62,420 nucleotides of DNA from positions 11,684 to 74,103 of the forward strand of contig NZ_JACHGK010000019.1 of assembly GCF_014207535.1 (NCBI RefSeq), written 5' to 3'. The notes beneath the pieces are model-generated. The model saw nothing but the letters and a program-made list of their open reading frames with translations, was not told the origin of the DNA and did no database searches. Made by a program: the position numbers and the translations under genes. This document shows positions 1-8,820 of this stretch, piece by piece; position 1 is the stretch's first letter; every line of letters starts with the position of its first letter. Origin of the DNA: Bacillus benzoevorans. Its GTDB lineage: Bacteria; Bacillota; Bacilli; Bacillales; Cytobacillaceae.

Positions 1-808
1 GACAGGAAGAGGAGGTAACCCAGAAAAACTGTCTAATAGAAGGCTTCAAAAGGACAGGATGACTCAGGAACTCGTAAAATCTGTCTAATAGAAGGCGTCA
101 AAAGGACAGGATGAGGCGGAAGCCCGGAAAAACTGTCTAATAGAAGGCGTCAAAAGGACAGGAAGAGGAGGTAACCCAGAAAAACTGTCTAATAGAAGGC
201 TTCAAAAGGACAGGATGACTCAGGAACTCGTAAAATCTGTCTAATAGAAGGCTTCAAAAGGACAGGAAGAGGCGGAAGCCCGGAAAAACTGTCTAATAGA
301 AGGCGTCAAAAGGACAGGATGACTCGGGAACTCGTAAAATCTGTCTAATAGAGGGCGTCAAAAGGACAGGAAGAGACAGGAACTTGTAAAAACTGTCTAA
401 TAGAAGGCGTTAAAAGGACAGGAAGAGACAGGAACTTGTAAAAACTGTCTAATAGAGGGCATCAAAAGGACAGGATGACTCAGGAACTCGTAAAATCTGT
501 CTAATAGAAGGCTTCAAAAGGACAAGAAGAGGAGGTAACCCAGAAAAACTGTCTAATAGACGGCGTCAAAAGGACAGGATGACTCAGGAACTCGTAAAAT
601 CTGTCTAATAGAAGGCGTCAAAAGGACAGGATGACTCAGGAACTCGTAAAATCTGTCTAATAGAAGGCGTCAAAAGGACAGGAAGAGGAGGTAACCCAGA
701 AAAACTGTCTAATAGAAGGCGTCAAAAGGACAGGATGACTCAGGAACTCGTAAAATCTGTCTAATAGAAGGCATCAAAAGGACAGGAAGAGGAGGTAATC
801 CAGCGGAA
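1..808. repeat. 52-bp tandem repeat array, about 15.5 units
   Basis: The motif CTGTCTAATAG recurs at 29, 81, 133 and so on every 52 bp up to 757, fifteen times without a phase slip. Each unit has a nearly constant half (CTGTCTAATAGAAGG...CAAAAGGACAGGA) and a 21-bp half that comes in about four recurring types, beginning AGAGGAGG, TGACTCAGG, AGAGGCGG or AGAGACAGG. CTGTC and GACAG arms alternate, so hairpins can form around either half. The period is not a multiple of three and TAATAG puts stops in the frame, so it is not coding. The array runs off the left edge and degenerates after 808. Its function is unknown. Confidence 0.93.
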
Positions 809-990
809 GTTGTCCAAAAAAGATGCCGATTCTCGAAAAAAAGAATCTGGCCCAGCTTTCAAAAAGACCGGACGCGGGAGATGGATGCATCATACCCGCA
901 CCGCTTAATTGCTAAAGAGCTGTATTTTCAAAAAGCAAATAAAACAGTGATATTCCAGCTGCCACATACAGCAAAGCCCTCACAGCATCA

Positions 991-1854
991 CTATGCCTTA
1001 TATTCAACCTTCCTCATCTTACAACCTTCCGTCTCTCTATCCGCTCTGACACCTTCAGAAATCCGGCTCCCTAAACGGACAGAGGTCATGATGCTGAATT
1101 TATGCACGGCCAGCATTAAAATTCCTGCGATGAATTGGTCTATTTTTGAATTAAAAAATGGCGGCAGAATATCGAATGAGCTCATCTGCAGGGGGAGGCA
1201 AAGATGAGCGGTGATTTGTGCCAGAAATGGATTATGGATTTGCCCGGAAAAAATATTCAGGATAAACAGCAGGCAGGCGGGCATCAAAATCAGCCCGCTA
1301 TGAAAGCCATAAAGCTTCATCTGCTTCTTTGTCAGCCGCTGTTTTGGATTCGGATCGGTCAATGGCCGCCACATACTGAAGGATAAGGCGAACATCAGGA
1401 ACACATAACTATTTTGCCACAATACATGTTGTGTGGTGTAGTTCAGCACCACGGGCATATGGTACATCGTGAACAACATGGCAAAAAGAATAAGTGAAAC
1501 CATAGGAGGCGGCAGAAGCCTGCTTATTTTCCTTAACAGAGAATGGTTTATCACCCGTTGAAACAGTGGATAGGGAATACCCAGCAGGATCAGCGGCGGG
1601 ACAACGAAATACATGATACTCATTTGCAGCATATGCAGGCTGAAGGAGAGGTGGCTGAGTTGTGCGAATGGGCTGCCGACCATGATGTAGAAGAGCGATA
1701 AAGCGAGAAAGAGAAGGAGAGTTTGTTTATAAAAAGCCGTGCTGTCAGGCAGGAGCCTCAGGAAATAAAGATAAATCATGGAGAAGAAAACGAGACCGAG
1801 CAGCAGCGGTATATTCCACACCCAATCGCCTATCAGCCATAATTCATAAAACAT
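991..1854 (-). CDS. ctaG: Cytochrome c oxidase assembly factor CtaG (caa3 type)
   Basis: Polytopic membrane protein of about 287 aa with roughly seven hydrophobic segments, matching the Bacillus CtaG family (about 300 aa) that is needed for assembly of the CuA site of caa3 oxidase. Visible landmarks are a central region rich in His and Met (HLSFSLHMLQMS, YHMP) and a late AHLCLP segment, in keeping with a metal-related role. The frame opens 11 codons earlier, but I chose the ATG at 1854 because GAGGGGTGAGG lies just before it. The gene stands alone, downstream on the same strand from the LCP gene, with a terminator between them. No other oxidase gene is present. The functional assignment rests on family resemblance. 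Confidence 0.82.
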   Translation of the reverse strand: MFYELWLIGDWVWNIPLLLGLVFFSMIYLYFLRLLPDSTAFYKQTLLLFLALSLFYIMVGSPFAQLSHLSFSLHMLQMSIMYFVVPPLILLGIPYPLFQRVINHSLLRKISRLLPPPMVSLILFAMLFTMYHMPVVLNYTTQHVLWQNSYVFLMFALSFSMWRPLTDPNPKQRLTKKQMKLYGFHSGLILMPACLLFILNIFSGQIHNPFLAQITAHLCLPLQMSSFDILPPFFNSKIDQFIAGILMLAVHKFSIMTSVRLGSRISEGVRADRETEGCKMRKVEYKA

Positions 1855-2077
1855 ATCCTCACCCCTCAGATTCAAGATGCCGTACACTTTCCCAACGAGT
1901 ACAAACGATCAAGTGTATGATGAATAATATATAATATGTTTTCATTGGCTGATTTATTAGGAAAAAATGGATGCGGTGTTATGAACGAGGAGAGACGAGG
2001 TGAATCATCAATGCTTTCATGTGATACCGAGGAAAGGGACGGGTTCCCTGTATTTTCCTCATTTCCGATAACCCGAT

Positions 2078-2117
2078 AAAAAAAGAAGAAATCGGTCAGT
2101 ATTTTTCGACCGATTTC
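2078..2117 (-). terminator. Rho-independent terminator of the LCP gene
   Basis: A perfect 10-bp stem (GAAATCGGTC / GACCGATTTC, 2088-2097 and 2108-2117) is followed on the minus strand by a T-rich tract. It lies just past the LCP stop codon and separates that gene from ctaG. Confidence 0.85.
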
Positions 2118-2149
2118 TCCTTAAGTGCATAAGTGTATTGTCTTTTCAA

Positions 2150-3187
2150 TTAACTGTCCATATTGTTATCCGATTCTGATGAACTGGCAAAGTCTGTTCC
2201 GTCATTCGCAGAGCTTGAGACGATTTCAGTTGTTTTTAACCCTAAATGGGTGCGTAATTCATCGGAAATTGCCTGCCTTGTATCGTCATCAACAAGGTAA
2301 AACCAAGTGCCGTCGATGGTTTCATTTTCACCAGGAATTTCAATCTTTTCAATCGAATTAGCTGCTTTCAGATAAGACTTTTGCATGCTGACGATTTCCT
2401 GCATCTTTAAGCTTGTTTCCACGTTGTCGGAAAGAGCTCCCAGGATTTCATCATAATTGGTTAAGCCTGATACCGAAGCACCCTTTTTAATAACCTTTGT
2501 AATAACTTCGCGCTGCCGTTCCTGGCGGCCGAAGTCACCGTTCGGGTCTTGCTTTCTCATCCGTGCATATTGAAGTGCTTCTTCTCCATCTAAATGATGA
2601 TCGCCCTTCGATAAATAAGTACCGTCTAATTCAAACGCATATTTGTTGTCAACATCAATTCCGCCTACGGCATCGACGATATCTCTAAATCCTTCCATGT
2701 TTACCTTTACATAGTAATCAATCGGGATATTCAAGAAATTTTCGATGGAATCAATCGTCATTCCAATGCCGCCGTATGCATAAGCATGGTTCATCTTGGA
2801 AATAGTATCATTATCATGGTCACTTTTATCAATTAATTCAGCACGAGTATCGCGTGGGATACTGACAATCTTAGTTGATTTCAGCTCGGGATTCACGGTC
2901 AGAATCAGCATGGAATCGGTTCTTCCTGAGTCTTCCTTCCGTTCATCTACCCCGACAAGCAATATAGAAATAGGATCTTTCTTGTTAAATTCAACTTCAT
3001 CTTCCCGTTTATCGGATTTTCCCCGATCAAAGGTAGTGCTCATTTTATCTACTGCATTTACGACACTGCCATATATGTTATAAACAAATAAACCTCCGGT
3101 AATAAATAAGGCAAAAAAGGTTAATAATATAATTCGTTTCCAGCGCAACTTTCTTCGGCGTTTCTTTTTAGTCCTGCTCTCCATCAC
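2150..3187 (-). CDS. LCP-family (LytR-CpsA-Psr) cell-wall polymer transferase, TagU-like
   Basis: 345 aa. A short basic cytoplasmic tail (RTKKKRRRKLRWKR) precedes one membrane helix (about residues 18-36) and an extracellular LCP domain with the family signatures ILLVGVDER, RTDSMLILTVNP, SIPRDTRAEL and DAVGGIDVD, and QYARMRKQDP. These Arg/Asp residues bind the pyrophosphate of the polyprenyl substrate. LCP enzymes move teichoic acid or other wall glycopolymers from the lipid carrier to peptidoglycan, and the adjacent polysaccharide cluster and tagO suit that role. The last 15 residues are Ser/Asp-rich. The start is a GTG at 3187 with AGAAGGGA before it; the ATG at 3184 is an alternative. TagT, TagU and TagV cannot be told apart here. 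Confidence 0.9.
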   Translation of the reverse strand: MMESRTKKKRRRKLRWKRIILLTFFALFITGGLFVYNIYGSVVNAVDKMSTTFDRGKSDKREDEVEFNKKDPISILLVGVDERKEDSGRTDSMLILTVNPELKSTKIVSIPRDTRAELIDKSDHDNDTISKMNHAYAYGGIGMTIDSIENFLNIPIDYYVKVNMEGFRDIVDAVGGIDVDNKYAFELDGTYLSKGDHHLDGEEALQYARMRKQDPNGDFGRQERQREVITKVIKKGASVSGLTNYDEILGALSDNVETSLKMQEIVSMQKSYLKAANSIEKIEIPGENETIDGTWFYLVDDDTRQAISDELRTHLGLKTTEIVSSSANDGTDFASSSESDNNMDS

Positions 3188-3319
3188 AGAATTCCCTTCT
3201 CTAAAATTTTTGCCCCCAATAAATGAATCTCACTCCAAATTATAAGCTTGTACCGTAAATCCGTGCAACAAGTAAATATAAATAGAATAACCATATCTAT
3301 GAAACAGACCCTAGAATAT

Positions 3320-3327
3320 GCTATAAT
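3320..3327 (+). promoter_or_regulatory. Candidate sigma-A promoter (extended -10)
   Basis: TGCTATAAT (TATAAT at 3322-3327) is a good extended -10 in the 363-bp gap between the divergent LCP gene and the first polymerase-like gene; no clear -35 is visible. The rest of the gap (3188-3550) is AT-rich and holds nothing else I recognise. The distance to the ATG at 3551 implies a leader of about 210 nt. Confidence 0.45.
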
Positions 3328-3550
3328 TCTGACGGGTTATGGTGGGGGAAAAATAAGCAAACCTTATTATAACATCTATATAGTCCTTTTTACATGAAAA
3401 ATTAGTTTCCAAATTATAAAAAGATAAAGCGTCCCGCTTATTTACGGAAAAATCACGAATGTTTAATCCTGACTTGCGCTTTCCATCGCGGCAAAGCCGG
3501 TTTGTGAATGTGGTAAATAGCTTGCGGTGGTGCAGGAGAGGTTTTGTTGA

Positions 3551-4885
3551 ATGAATAAATTTGAAAAAGTATTGCTGACGCTTTTTTTTATCGAACTCTT
3601 TACCGGCGGCGGCGGGCGTCTGATTGATTTCGGCGTGCTGTCCATCCGCCAGGTCCTCTTTATCACATTAATTGCGGTATTCGTCATCCGGATTCTCCGG
3701 GAACGGGCTCTTTTTGATCTGGAGACCAACACGTTTTTTCGCTTAAACCCCATCTCGATCGGCATCTACGGATTATTCATCTGGTTTGCGGTCAGCTTTA
3801 GTATAGGCTGGCTGAACGGACATGCCTTATCGCAGATTGTGACTGATTTTCTGCGGGTGTCTTTTTTTGCGGCTTATTTCCCGCTGGCTTATTATATATC
3901 GGAAGAAAGATTTTCCAAGGCACGTATTATCACGATTTTGAAATACAGCGCCTTTGCCGTCGCCGTGTTTACCGTCTTGCTGGCGCTGTTCGGAAAAACC
4001 GTCTTTAGCACTAATTTCCAGCCGTATAAGCATTTCTGGCTCGGACTCTTCGGTGATGATCTCTTATTCCGTCCCAGCTATAGTGTTTTTTATAAAAGCC
4101 ATTTTTATGTGTTTGTCGGTTTCGTTGTTTCATTAAATGCCTTGCTATCGAAAAACTTTTCCAAAGTGGATATCCTCAATATTATTCTCTGCCCAATCTC
4201 GCTTTTCTGGTCAGAAACAAGAGGCTTTCTCTTTGCCATTATGGTCAGCATCCTGATGATCATGGCCCTTGATATCAAAATTCTCATGGACCCAATTAAA
4301 GGCTTTTCTCATAAAATAAAAGCCGTACTCCGAAATTCACAGGTGCTGAAGAAATCATTGATTTTGCTCGCTATTACCGTTGCGGTCCCCTTTCTATACC
4401 AGTATATGACGCTGGAGCGTTTTGAAAAAACAACACCTGCAGCGCAAACCGAAAAGGGAGAGGTCAATGATACCAGTGCCAGCGTCCGTGTTAAGTATCT
4501 AAAACATTCCAAGGAGCTGCTGACGGAAAATCTCGATATCCTCATTATTGGAAGCGGCTATGGCACGGAAATTGGCGGAAGGGTAACCGGTATCGAAACA
4601 AGCTTTCTCGATATTTTAGTAGAACAAGGAATCATTGGCCTTTCCATCTGGCTTTATCTCTGCTTGCTTGTCTTTTACTACTATCATATTGTTCATAAAC
4701 GGGGAGCGTTCATCCCCGCAGAAGACCGTTCCTTATTAGGCATCTTCGTTGGGGTTCTGCTCCTGACGAATATCAATCCTTTCATTAATAATCCGATCGG
4801 GATCGTCTTCTTCCTTGTCCTTCTTGTCTTATCATGGAATGCGAAAGAAAAGACGAAAGAGCTCAGCGGACTGGCCGCCAAATAG
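3551..4885 (+). CDS. O-antigen polymerase/ligase-like membrane protein (copy 1)
   Basis: 444 aa with about 11 hydrophobic segments and one large extracytoplasmic loop (about residues 285-340) before GSGYGTEIGGR, the arrangement of the Wzy/O-antigen ligase-like family. These proteins join lipid-linked repeat units or attach glycans in polysaccharide export. It is clearly paralogous to the gene at 9953: both begin NRFEK/NKFEK, share GGGGRLIDFGVLSIRQVLF, FFRPSYSVF/FFRPSNSVF, SETRGFL and TNINPFINNP, and have nearly the same length. The start is the ATG at 3551 after AGGAGAG. Which polymer it handles, and whether it acts as polymerase or ligase, cannot be read from sequence. Confidence 0.8.
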   Translation: MNKFEKVLLTLFFIELFTGGGGRLIDFGVLSIRQVLFITLIAVFVIRILRERALFDLETNTFFRLNPISIGIYGLFIWFAVSFSIGWLNGHALSQIVTDFLRVSFFAAYFPLAYYISEERFSKARIITILKYSAFAVAVFTVLLALFGKTVFSTNFQPYKHFWLGLFGDDLLFRPSYSVFYKSHFYVFVGFVVSLNALLSKNFSKVDILNIILCPISLFWSETRGFLFAIMVSILMIMALDIKILMDPIKGFSHKIKAVLRNSQVLKKSLILLAITVAVPFLYQYMTLERFEKTTPAAQTEKGEVNDTSASVRVKYLKHSKELLTENLDILIIGSGYGTEIGGRVTGIETSFLDILVEQGIIGLSIWLYLCLLVFYYYHIVHKRGAFIPAEDRSLLGIFVGVLLLTNINPFINNPIGIVFFLVLLVLSWNAKEKTKELSGLAAK

Positions 4886-5086
4886 GGTATTTTTTCCGCC
4901 ATTGCTATAATTTGAAATGTTTTTGTAATGATCTTAAAACTAAACTGTAAATGAAATAAGGTAAAATGATGTCACAATGGCAGCTCAAATTTTGTCGAAA
5001 AATGTCAAGAAGGGCTGTCTGAAAAAAATTTGCGGGTAATCAGTCTACCTACCCCGGGCAGACAATTACATATATATTGCATCAAA

Positions 5087-5120
5087 AGAACTGGTCTAAC
5101 CTGCCAGTTCTTTTTCTTTT
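5087..5120 (+). terminator. Terminator downstream of polymerase-like gene 1
   Basis: An AGAACTGG / CCAGTTCT stem (5087-5094 and 5104-5111) is followed by a run of T residues broken once by C. It lies about 200 nt past the stop at 4885; the sequence between shows no gene. Confidence 0.7.
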
Positions 5121-5268
5121 TTGCCGATAAAATAGGATGGCGCCGCGAAGAACAAGAACGATCATTCGGTAAATAGCGAGGCACCACAGTGACGCCCCGA
5201 ATGGGACAACGAAGGACGAGGATTGAACTTCTGCACCACTTTTTGTATAATAGTTTGCGATACTTAGG

Positions 5269-5371
5269 TTAACTTCATTCAGCATAAGTCCTCCACTTCT
5301 GTATGTGGGGGATGAATGCAGATAAGTTTTACAATTCAGTGGGGGGTCAAACCACGGCTGAATGAAGTTAA
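5269..5371. repeat. 15-bp perfect inverted repeat with inner hairpin; possible IS605/TnpB-type end relic
   Basis: TTAACTTCATTCAGC (5269-5283) and its exact complement GCTGAATGAAGTTAA (5357-5371) flank about 73 bp. Inside is a hairpin of the form GTCCTCCAC...GTGGGGGATGAATG. This resembles the structured 3' ends left by IS200/IS605-type elements carrying tnpB, but no transposase or tnpB remains, so the origin is an inference. The rest of the gap 4886-5557 contains only terminators and a degenerate minus-strand reading frame. Confidence 0.4.
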
Positions 5372-5405
5372 GCTCCCGGCGGATGCCTCGATTTTTCAAA
5401 GGAAA

Positions 5406-5427
5406 TTTTTCGAGCGAGCTCGAAAAA
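5406..5427. terminator. Bidirectional-looking stem-loop
   Basis: TTTTTCGAG, a CGAG loop and CTCGAAAAA form a perfect 9-bp hairpin bounded by A/T tracts, upstream of the epimerase operon. It may insulate that operon from the left. Confidence 0.5.
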
Positions 5428-5557
5428 AATCGGGCGCAAATTCGACGGGGCGAATTTGATTAAGCGAATTTTGTAAGCAAACAACGATAAGGGATAATTA
5501 CTCTACTGATAATTCCTAAATATAGATGCGTATCCCAAAAGAAAGAAGGAACTTATC

Positions 5558-6694
5558 ATGATGAAAAATGTACTAATTACTGGCGGAGCGGGATTCATCG
5601 GAAGCAGCCTGGCTTTGAAATTACTTGAAAAGGGATATAGTGTAACCGTTCTGGATAACTTATCCCCGCAAATTCATGGTGAAGACGGTACATCATCAGA
5701 ATTATTCTTGAAAATTAAAAATAAAGTCAACTTTATTAAAGGTGACGTTATTAATATGGATGACTGGAGAAAAGCATTAAAAGGCCAAGATGTTGTCGTG
5801 CATTTAGCGGCAGAGACAGGTACCGGCCAATCGATGTATGAAATTAATAAATATATCGATGTCAATACGAAAGGGACATCGAACTTATTACACATATTAA
5901 CAAATGAAGAGCATCAAATTAAAAAAATAGTGGTCGCCGCTTCAAGGGCGATTTATGGGGAAGGCATGTATCACTGTTCAGAGCACGGAACCGTGTACCC
6001 GGTGGAAAGAACGGATGAAGAGATGAAAAAGGGTGATTTTGAAGTCAAATGCCCAATTTGTCATCGTAATGTCGAATTAATGGCAACAACGGAGGAAACA
6101 AAAATTCATCCAACCTCCATCTATGGCGTGACGAAACAAATGCAGGAAGAAATGTGTATGGTGGTCGGGAAATCATTGGATATTCCCGTTGTCGCATACC
6201 GTTATCAAAATGTATATGGACCGGGGCAATCGTTGAAAAACCCATACACAGGCATTCTGTCCATTTTCTCTACGATCATCAAAAACAACAATAAAATTAA
6301 TGTCTTCGAGGACGGCAAAGAATCAAGGGACTTTGTATTTATTGATGATATCGTGGACGCAACGATTTTAGGAATCGAAAAAGAGGAAGCAAACTTTGAA
6401 AGCTTTAACGTGGGAACAGGAGTCTGCACGACGGTTATGGAAGTGGCCACAACGTTAAAGGAAAAATATCAGTCAAATACAGAGATTGAAATTAGCGGGA
6501 ACTATCGTTTAGGCGATATCCGTCATAACTATGCTGATCTGACAAAAATCCATGATAAATTAGGGTTTACGCCAAAAGTAAGCTTTGACGAAGGCATCAG
6601 TAAATTTGTTGCATGGGTGAACCAGCAAGAGGTTGTTGAAGATAATTATCAAAAATCAATCGATGAAATGAAGAAAAAGGGATTATATAAATAA
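5558..6694 (+). CDS. SDR-family nucleotide-sugar epimerase, probably dTDP-L-rhamnose 4-epimerase-like
   Basis: 378 aa extended SDR enzyme. It has the N-terminal NAD-binding GGAGFIGSS, the active-site SIYGVTK (YxxxK) and the substrate-binding RYQNVYGPGQ. Between beta strands it carries a cysteine-bearing insert (YHCSEHG ... KCPICHRN, about residues 139-170), likely a small zinc site. That insert is typical of enzymes annotated as dTDP-L-rhamnose 4-epimerase, which make dTDP-6-deoxy-L-talose. The nearby rmlACBD genes would supply the substrate. The start is the ATG at 5558 after AAGGAA. It overlaps the next gene by one base, so the pair is co-translated. A UDP-sugar epimerase is the main alternative. 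Confidence 0.75.
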   Translation: MMKNVLITGGAGFIGSSLALKLLEKGYSVTVLDNLSPQIHGEDGTSSELFLKIKNKVNFIKGDVINMDDWRKALKGQDVVVHLAAETGTGQSMYEINKYIDVNTKGTSNLLHILTNEEHQIKKIVVAASRAIYGEGMYHCSEHGTVYPVERTDEEMKKGDFEVKCPICHRNVELMATTEETKIHPTSIYGVTKQMQEEMCMVVGKSLDIPVVAYRYQNVYGPGQSLKNPYTGILSIFSTIIKNNNKINVFEDGKESRDFVFIDDIVDATILGIEKEEANFESFNVGTGVCTTVMEVATTLKEKYQSNTEIEISGNYRLGDIRHNYADLTKIHDKLGFTPKVSFDEGISKFVAWVNQQEVVEDNYQKSIDEMKKKGLYK

Positions 6695-7728
6695 TGGAAT
6701 CTATCTTGAAAAATAAAAAGATTTTATTCTTATGTCCTTTATTTTTTAATTATCATAAAAAAATAATAAAGGCTATGGAATCACTTGGTGCAGAAGTAGA
6801 CTACTTTGATGAGCGCCCATCAAATACGGTTCTTTCGAAAGCATTATTAAGGATCAATCGCAATTTTGTCCGAGGACAAATTCATCGTTACTATGAAGAA
6901 ATTACGTTGAAAATTAAAGATAAGACCTATGATTCCATTTTCATCTGCCAGGCTGAAGCAACGCCGCAATCATTTTTAAAGGATGTCAGAAGGATGAATC
7001 CCAGTGCCAAAATTGTTCTTATGCTCTGGGATTCCATTGCGAATAAAGTAAATACGCTGGAGAAGCTGGATTTGTTTGATGAAGTGTTTTCTTTTGATAA
7101 AAAGGACTGCGACCAATTCGGACTGACCTTCAGACCTTTGTTCTTTGATGAAGAGTATGAACAAATAGCCGAGGAAAATGCTCCGCTTGTTTACGATTTA
7201 TTTTTTGTCGGTACGGTGCACAGCGATCGCTATCAAATTTTAAAAGAAGTCAAGAAGCAGTTTGAACAGAACCATTCCAAAGTCTTTTACTTTATGTATA
7301 TTCCAAGTAAATTAATGTATTATCAACGAAAGTTTTTAACGAATGAATTAGCAGGCAGCCAAGTGACAGATTTTTCCTTTGTCGGCTTGCCCAGTGAGCA
7401 ATTGACGGCTAATTTAAAGCAATCGAAGACGGTCATCGATATTCAGCATCCAAAGCAATCGGGCTTGACGATGCGAACGATTGAAATGCTCGGTGCCAAT
7501 AAGAAAATGATCACGACCAATGCGGATATTCAGAATTATGATTTTTACCACCCGAACAATATTTGCATTGTGGATAGAGAAAATGTCCATATACCGTCGG
7601 AGTTTATCACAGCTCCCTTTGTGCCTGTAGATGAAAAGATAAAGGAAAGATACTCAATTAAGTATTTTGTCTTAGATATATTGGGATTAACAGGAGAAAA
7701 AGAGCATCACTTTTATGTGGATAGATAG
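6694..7728 (+). CDS. Glycosyltransferase, CgeB/spore-coat-like
   Basis: 344 aa, no membrane segments. It begins with a Rossmann-like strand (KKILFLCPLFFNYHKKII) and has the second half typical of GT-B-type CgeB proteins: LFFVGTVHSDR, then FVGLPSEQL, and TMRTIEMLGANKKMITTN, where a Glu in the loop contacts the nucleotide-sugar. The ATG overlaps the TAA of the epimerase gene (AATAATGG), so translation is coupled. By context it adds one sugar in the surface polysaccharide made by this cluster. Donor and acceptor are unknown. Confidence 0.7.
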   Translation: MESILKNKKILFLCPLFFNYHKKIIKAMESLGAEVDYFDERPSNTVLSKALLRINRNFVRGQIHRYYEEITLKIKDKTYDSIFICQAEATPQSFLKDVRRMNPSAKIVLMLWDSIANKVNTLEKLDLFDEVFSFDKKDCDQFGLTFRPLFFDEEYEQIAEENAPLVYDLFFVGTVHSDRYQILKEVKKQFEQNHSKVFYFMYIPSKLMYYQRKFLTNELAGSQVTDFSFVGLPSEQLTANLKQSKTVIDIQHPKQSGLTMRTIEMLGANKKMITTNADIQNYDFYHPNNICIVDRENVHIPSEFITAPFVPVDEKIKERYSIKYFVLDILGLTGEKEHHFYVDR

Positions 7729-7740
7729 TGGAGGAAGAAA

Positions 7741-8457
7741 ATGAAGGTTTCGGTAGCAATGGCCACTTACAATGGAGAAAACTATATAAAGGCGCAAATC
7801 GACAGTATTCTCTCCCAGCTGGGACTTGAAGATGAGTTGATTATATCGGATGATCATTCTTCAGATGCGACGGTTTCAATTATTGAGGAATATAGGAAGC
7901 AGGATTCCCGGGTGAAGCTGTTTATGAACGAAGAAAAAGGAGTCACCTCAAATTTTGAGAATGCGATTAAGCGCACGCAAAATGAGATTGTCTTTTTAAG
8001 TGACCAGGATGATGTTTGGAAGCCGGAAAAGGTGCAAACAGTTCTATCTTACTATGAAAAAAATCCAAAGATCCTGATGATTATGTCGGATATTACGGTA
8101 GTCGATAATGAACTTCATCCAACGATTGAATCGTTTTATGAATTTAGAGGCAGCCGTGCCGGCGTGTTGAAAAACATCATCAAAAACAGTTATATCGGCT
8201 GTGCGATGTCCTTTCGTAAAGAGTTAAAAGAGCAGATTCTGCCCATACCAAGGAATGTTCCGATGCATGATATGTGGATTGGGCTGGTAGCAGATATGAA
8301 CAAAGCGGCATTACTCATCCCGGAAAAATTAATTTATTACCGCAGACATAACAGTACCGTGACGACGGTAGAAAATAATTCATCGTTAAAGGAAAAAATT
8401 GTTTGGCGATTCCAAATTTCTTCGCTGTTGCTGAAGGCATATCGAAAAAATAGATAA
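7741..8457 (+). CDS. Family 2 glycosyltransferase, rhamnosyltransferase-like
   Basis: 238 aa GT-A enzyme. SVAMATYNGENY opens the nucleotide-binding fold, ISDDHSSDAT follows, and FLSDQDDVWKP carries the metal-binding DxD motif (about residues 91-95). HDMWIGLVA in the second half is the usual acceptor/base region. It lacks a membrane tail and is short for the family but appears complete. It starts at the ATG at 7741 after GTGGAGGAAG, 12 nt past the previous stop, so it is the third gene of the operon that starts at 5558. Rhamnose is a reasonable donor because rml genes are in the cluster, but this is inference. Confidence 0.8.
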   Translation: MKVSVAMATYNGENYIKAQIDSILSQLGLEDELIISDDHSSDATVSIIEEYRKQDSRVKLFMNEEKGVTSNFENAIKRTQNEIVFLSDQDDVWKPEKVQTVLSYYEKNPKILMIMSDITVVDNELHPTIESFYEFRGSRAGVLKNIIKNSYIGCAMSFRKELKEQILPIPRNVPMHDMWIGLVADMNKAALLIPEKLIYYRRHNSTVTTVENNSSLKEKIVWRFQISSLLLKAYRKNR

Positions 8458-8820
8458 CAGAAATCATTCCATCCTACTATATTTTGGCAATATTGCTGCA
8501 GGAAGAACGAAAATATCCTCATTCCTTGGTCTTTCACAGCCTTTACTGTTGTGGCAACAGGCAACAGGAATAAAGTCCTGCAGCTTTTACTCCTATTGAC
8601 ATCTCTCCTATAGTACCGTTTTAGCAAAAAGACTCTCCGCAAGATTATTCCCTGTCATATAACCGATTTCCCGCGCTCAGAACCTGTCGAATCCGCTAGA
8701 ACTTCGCAAAATAAAGGATACAAAATTCAACAGGATAATGCTATAATTTATCTTTGTAAAAAACGAATACTAATCATTGGAATTTGGAGTGTGATTTCTA
8801 AAGGAAAAGGTGGATGCTGA
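8458..8820 (+). promoter_or_regulatory. 363-bp gap with candidate extended -10 promoter
   Basis: No gene is seen here. TGCTATAAT occurs at 8739-8747, about 75 nt before the acyltransferase start, and is a plausible sigma-A promoter for the second part of the cluster. The core matches the one upstream of the first polymerase-like paralog. The rest shows no repeat or structure I can support. Confidence 0.45.

Noticed and set aside
1..808. CRISPR array
   Set aside because: The period is constant and the variable halves recur in about four types instead of being unique spacers; no cas genes are nearby.
881..1386. Plus-strand ORFs of 108 and 60 aa
   Set aside because: They overlap or oppose ctaG, have no family resemblance, and read as shadows of it.
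5118..5130. A sigma-D -10-like GCCGATAA
   Set aside because: No TAAA at the right distance upstream, and it lies directly behind a terminator.
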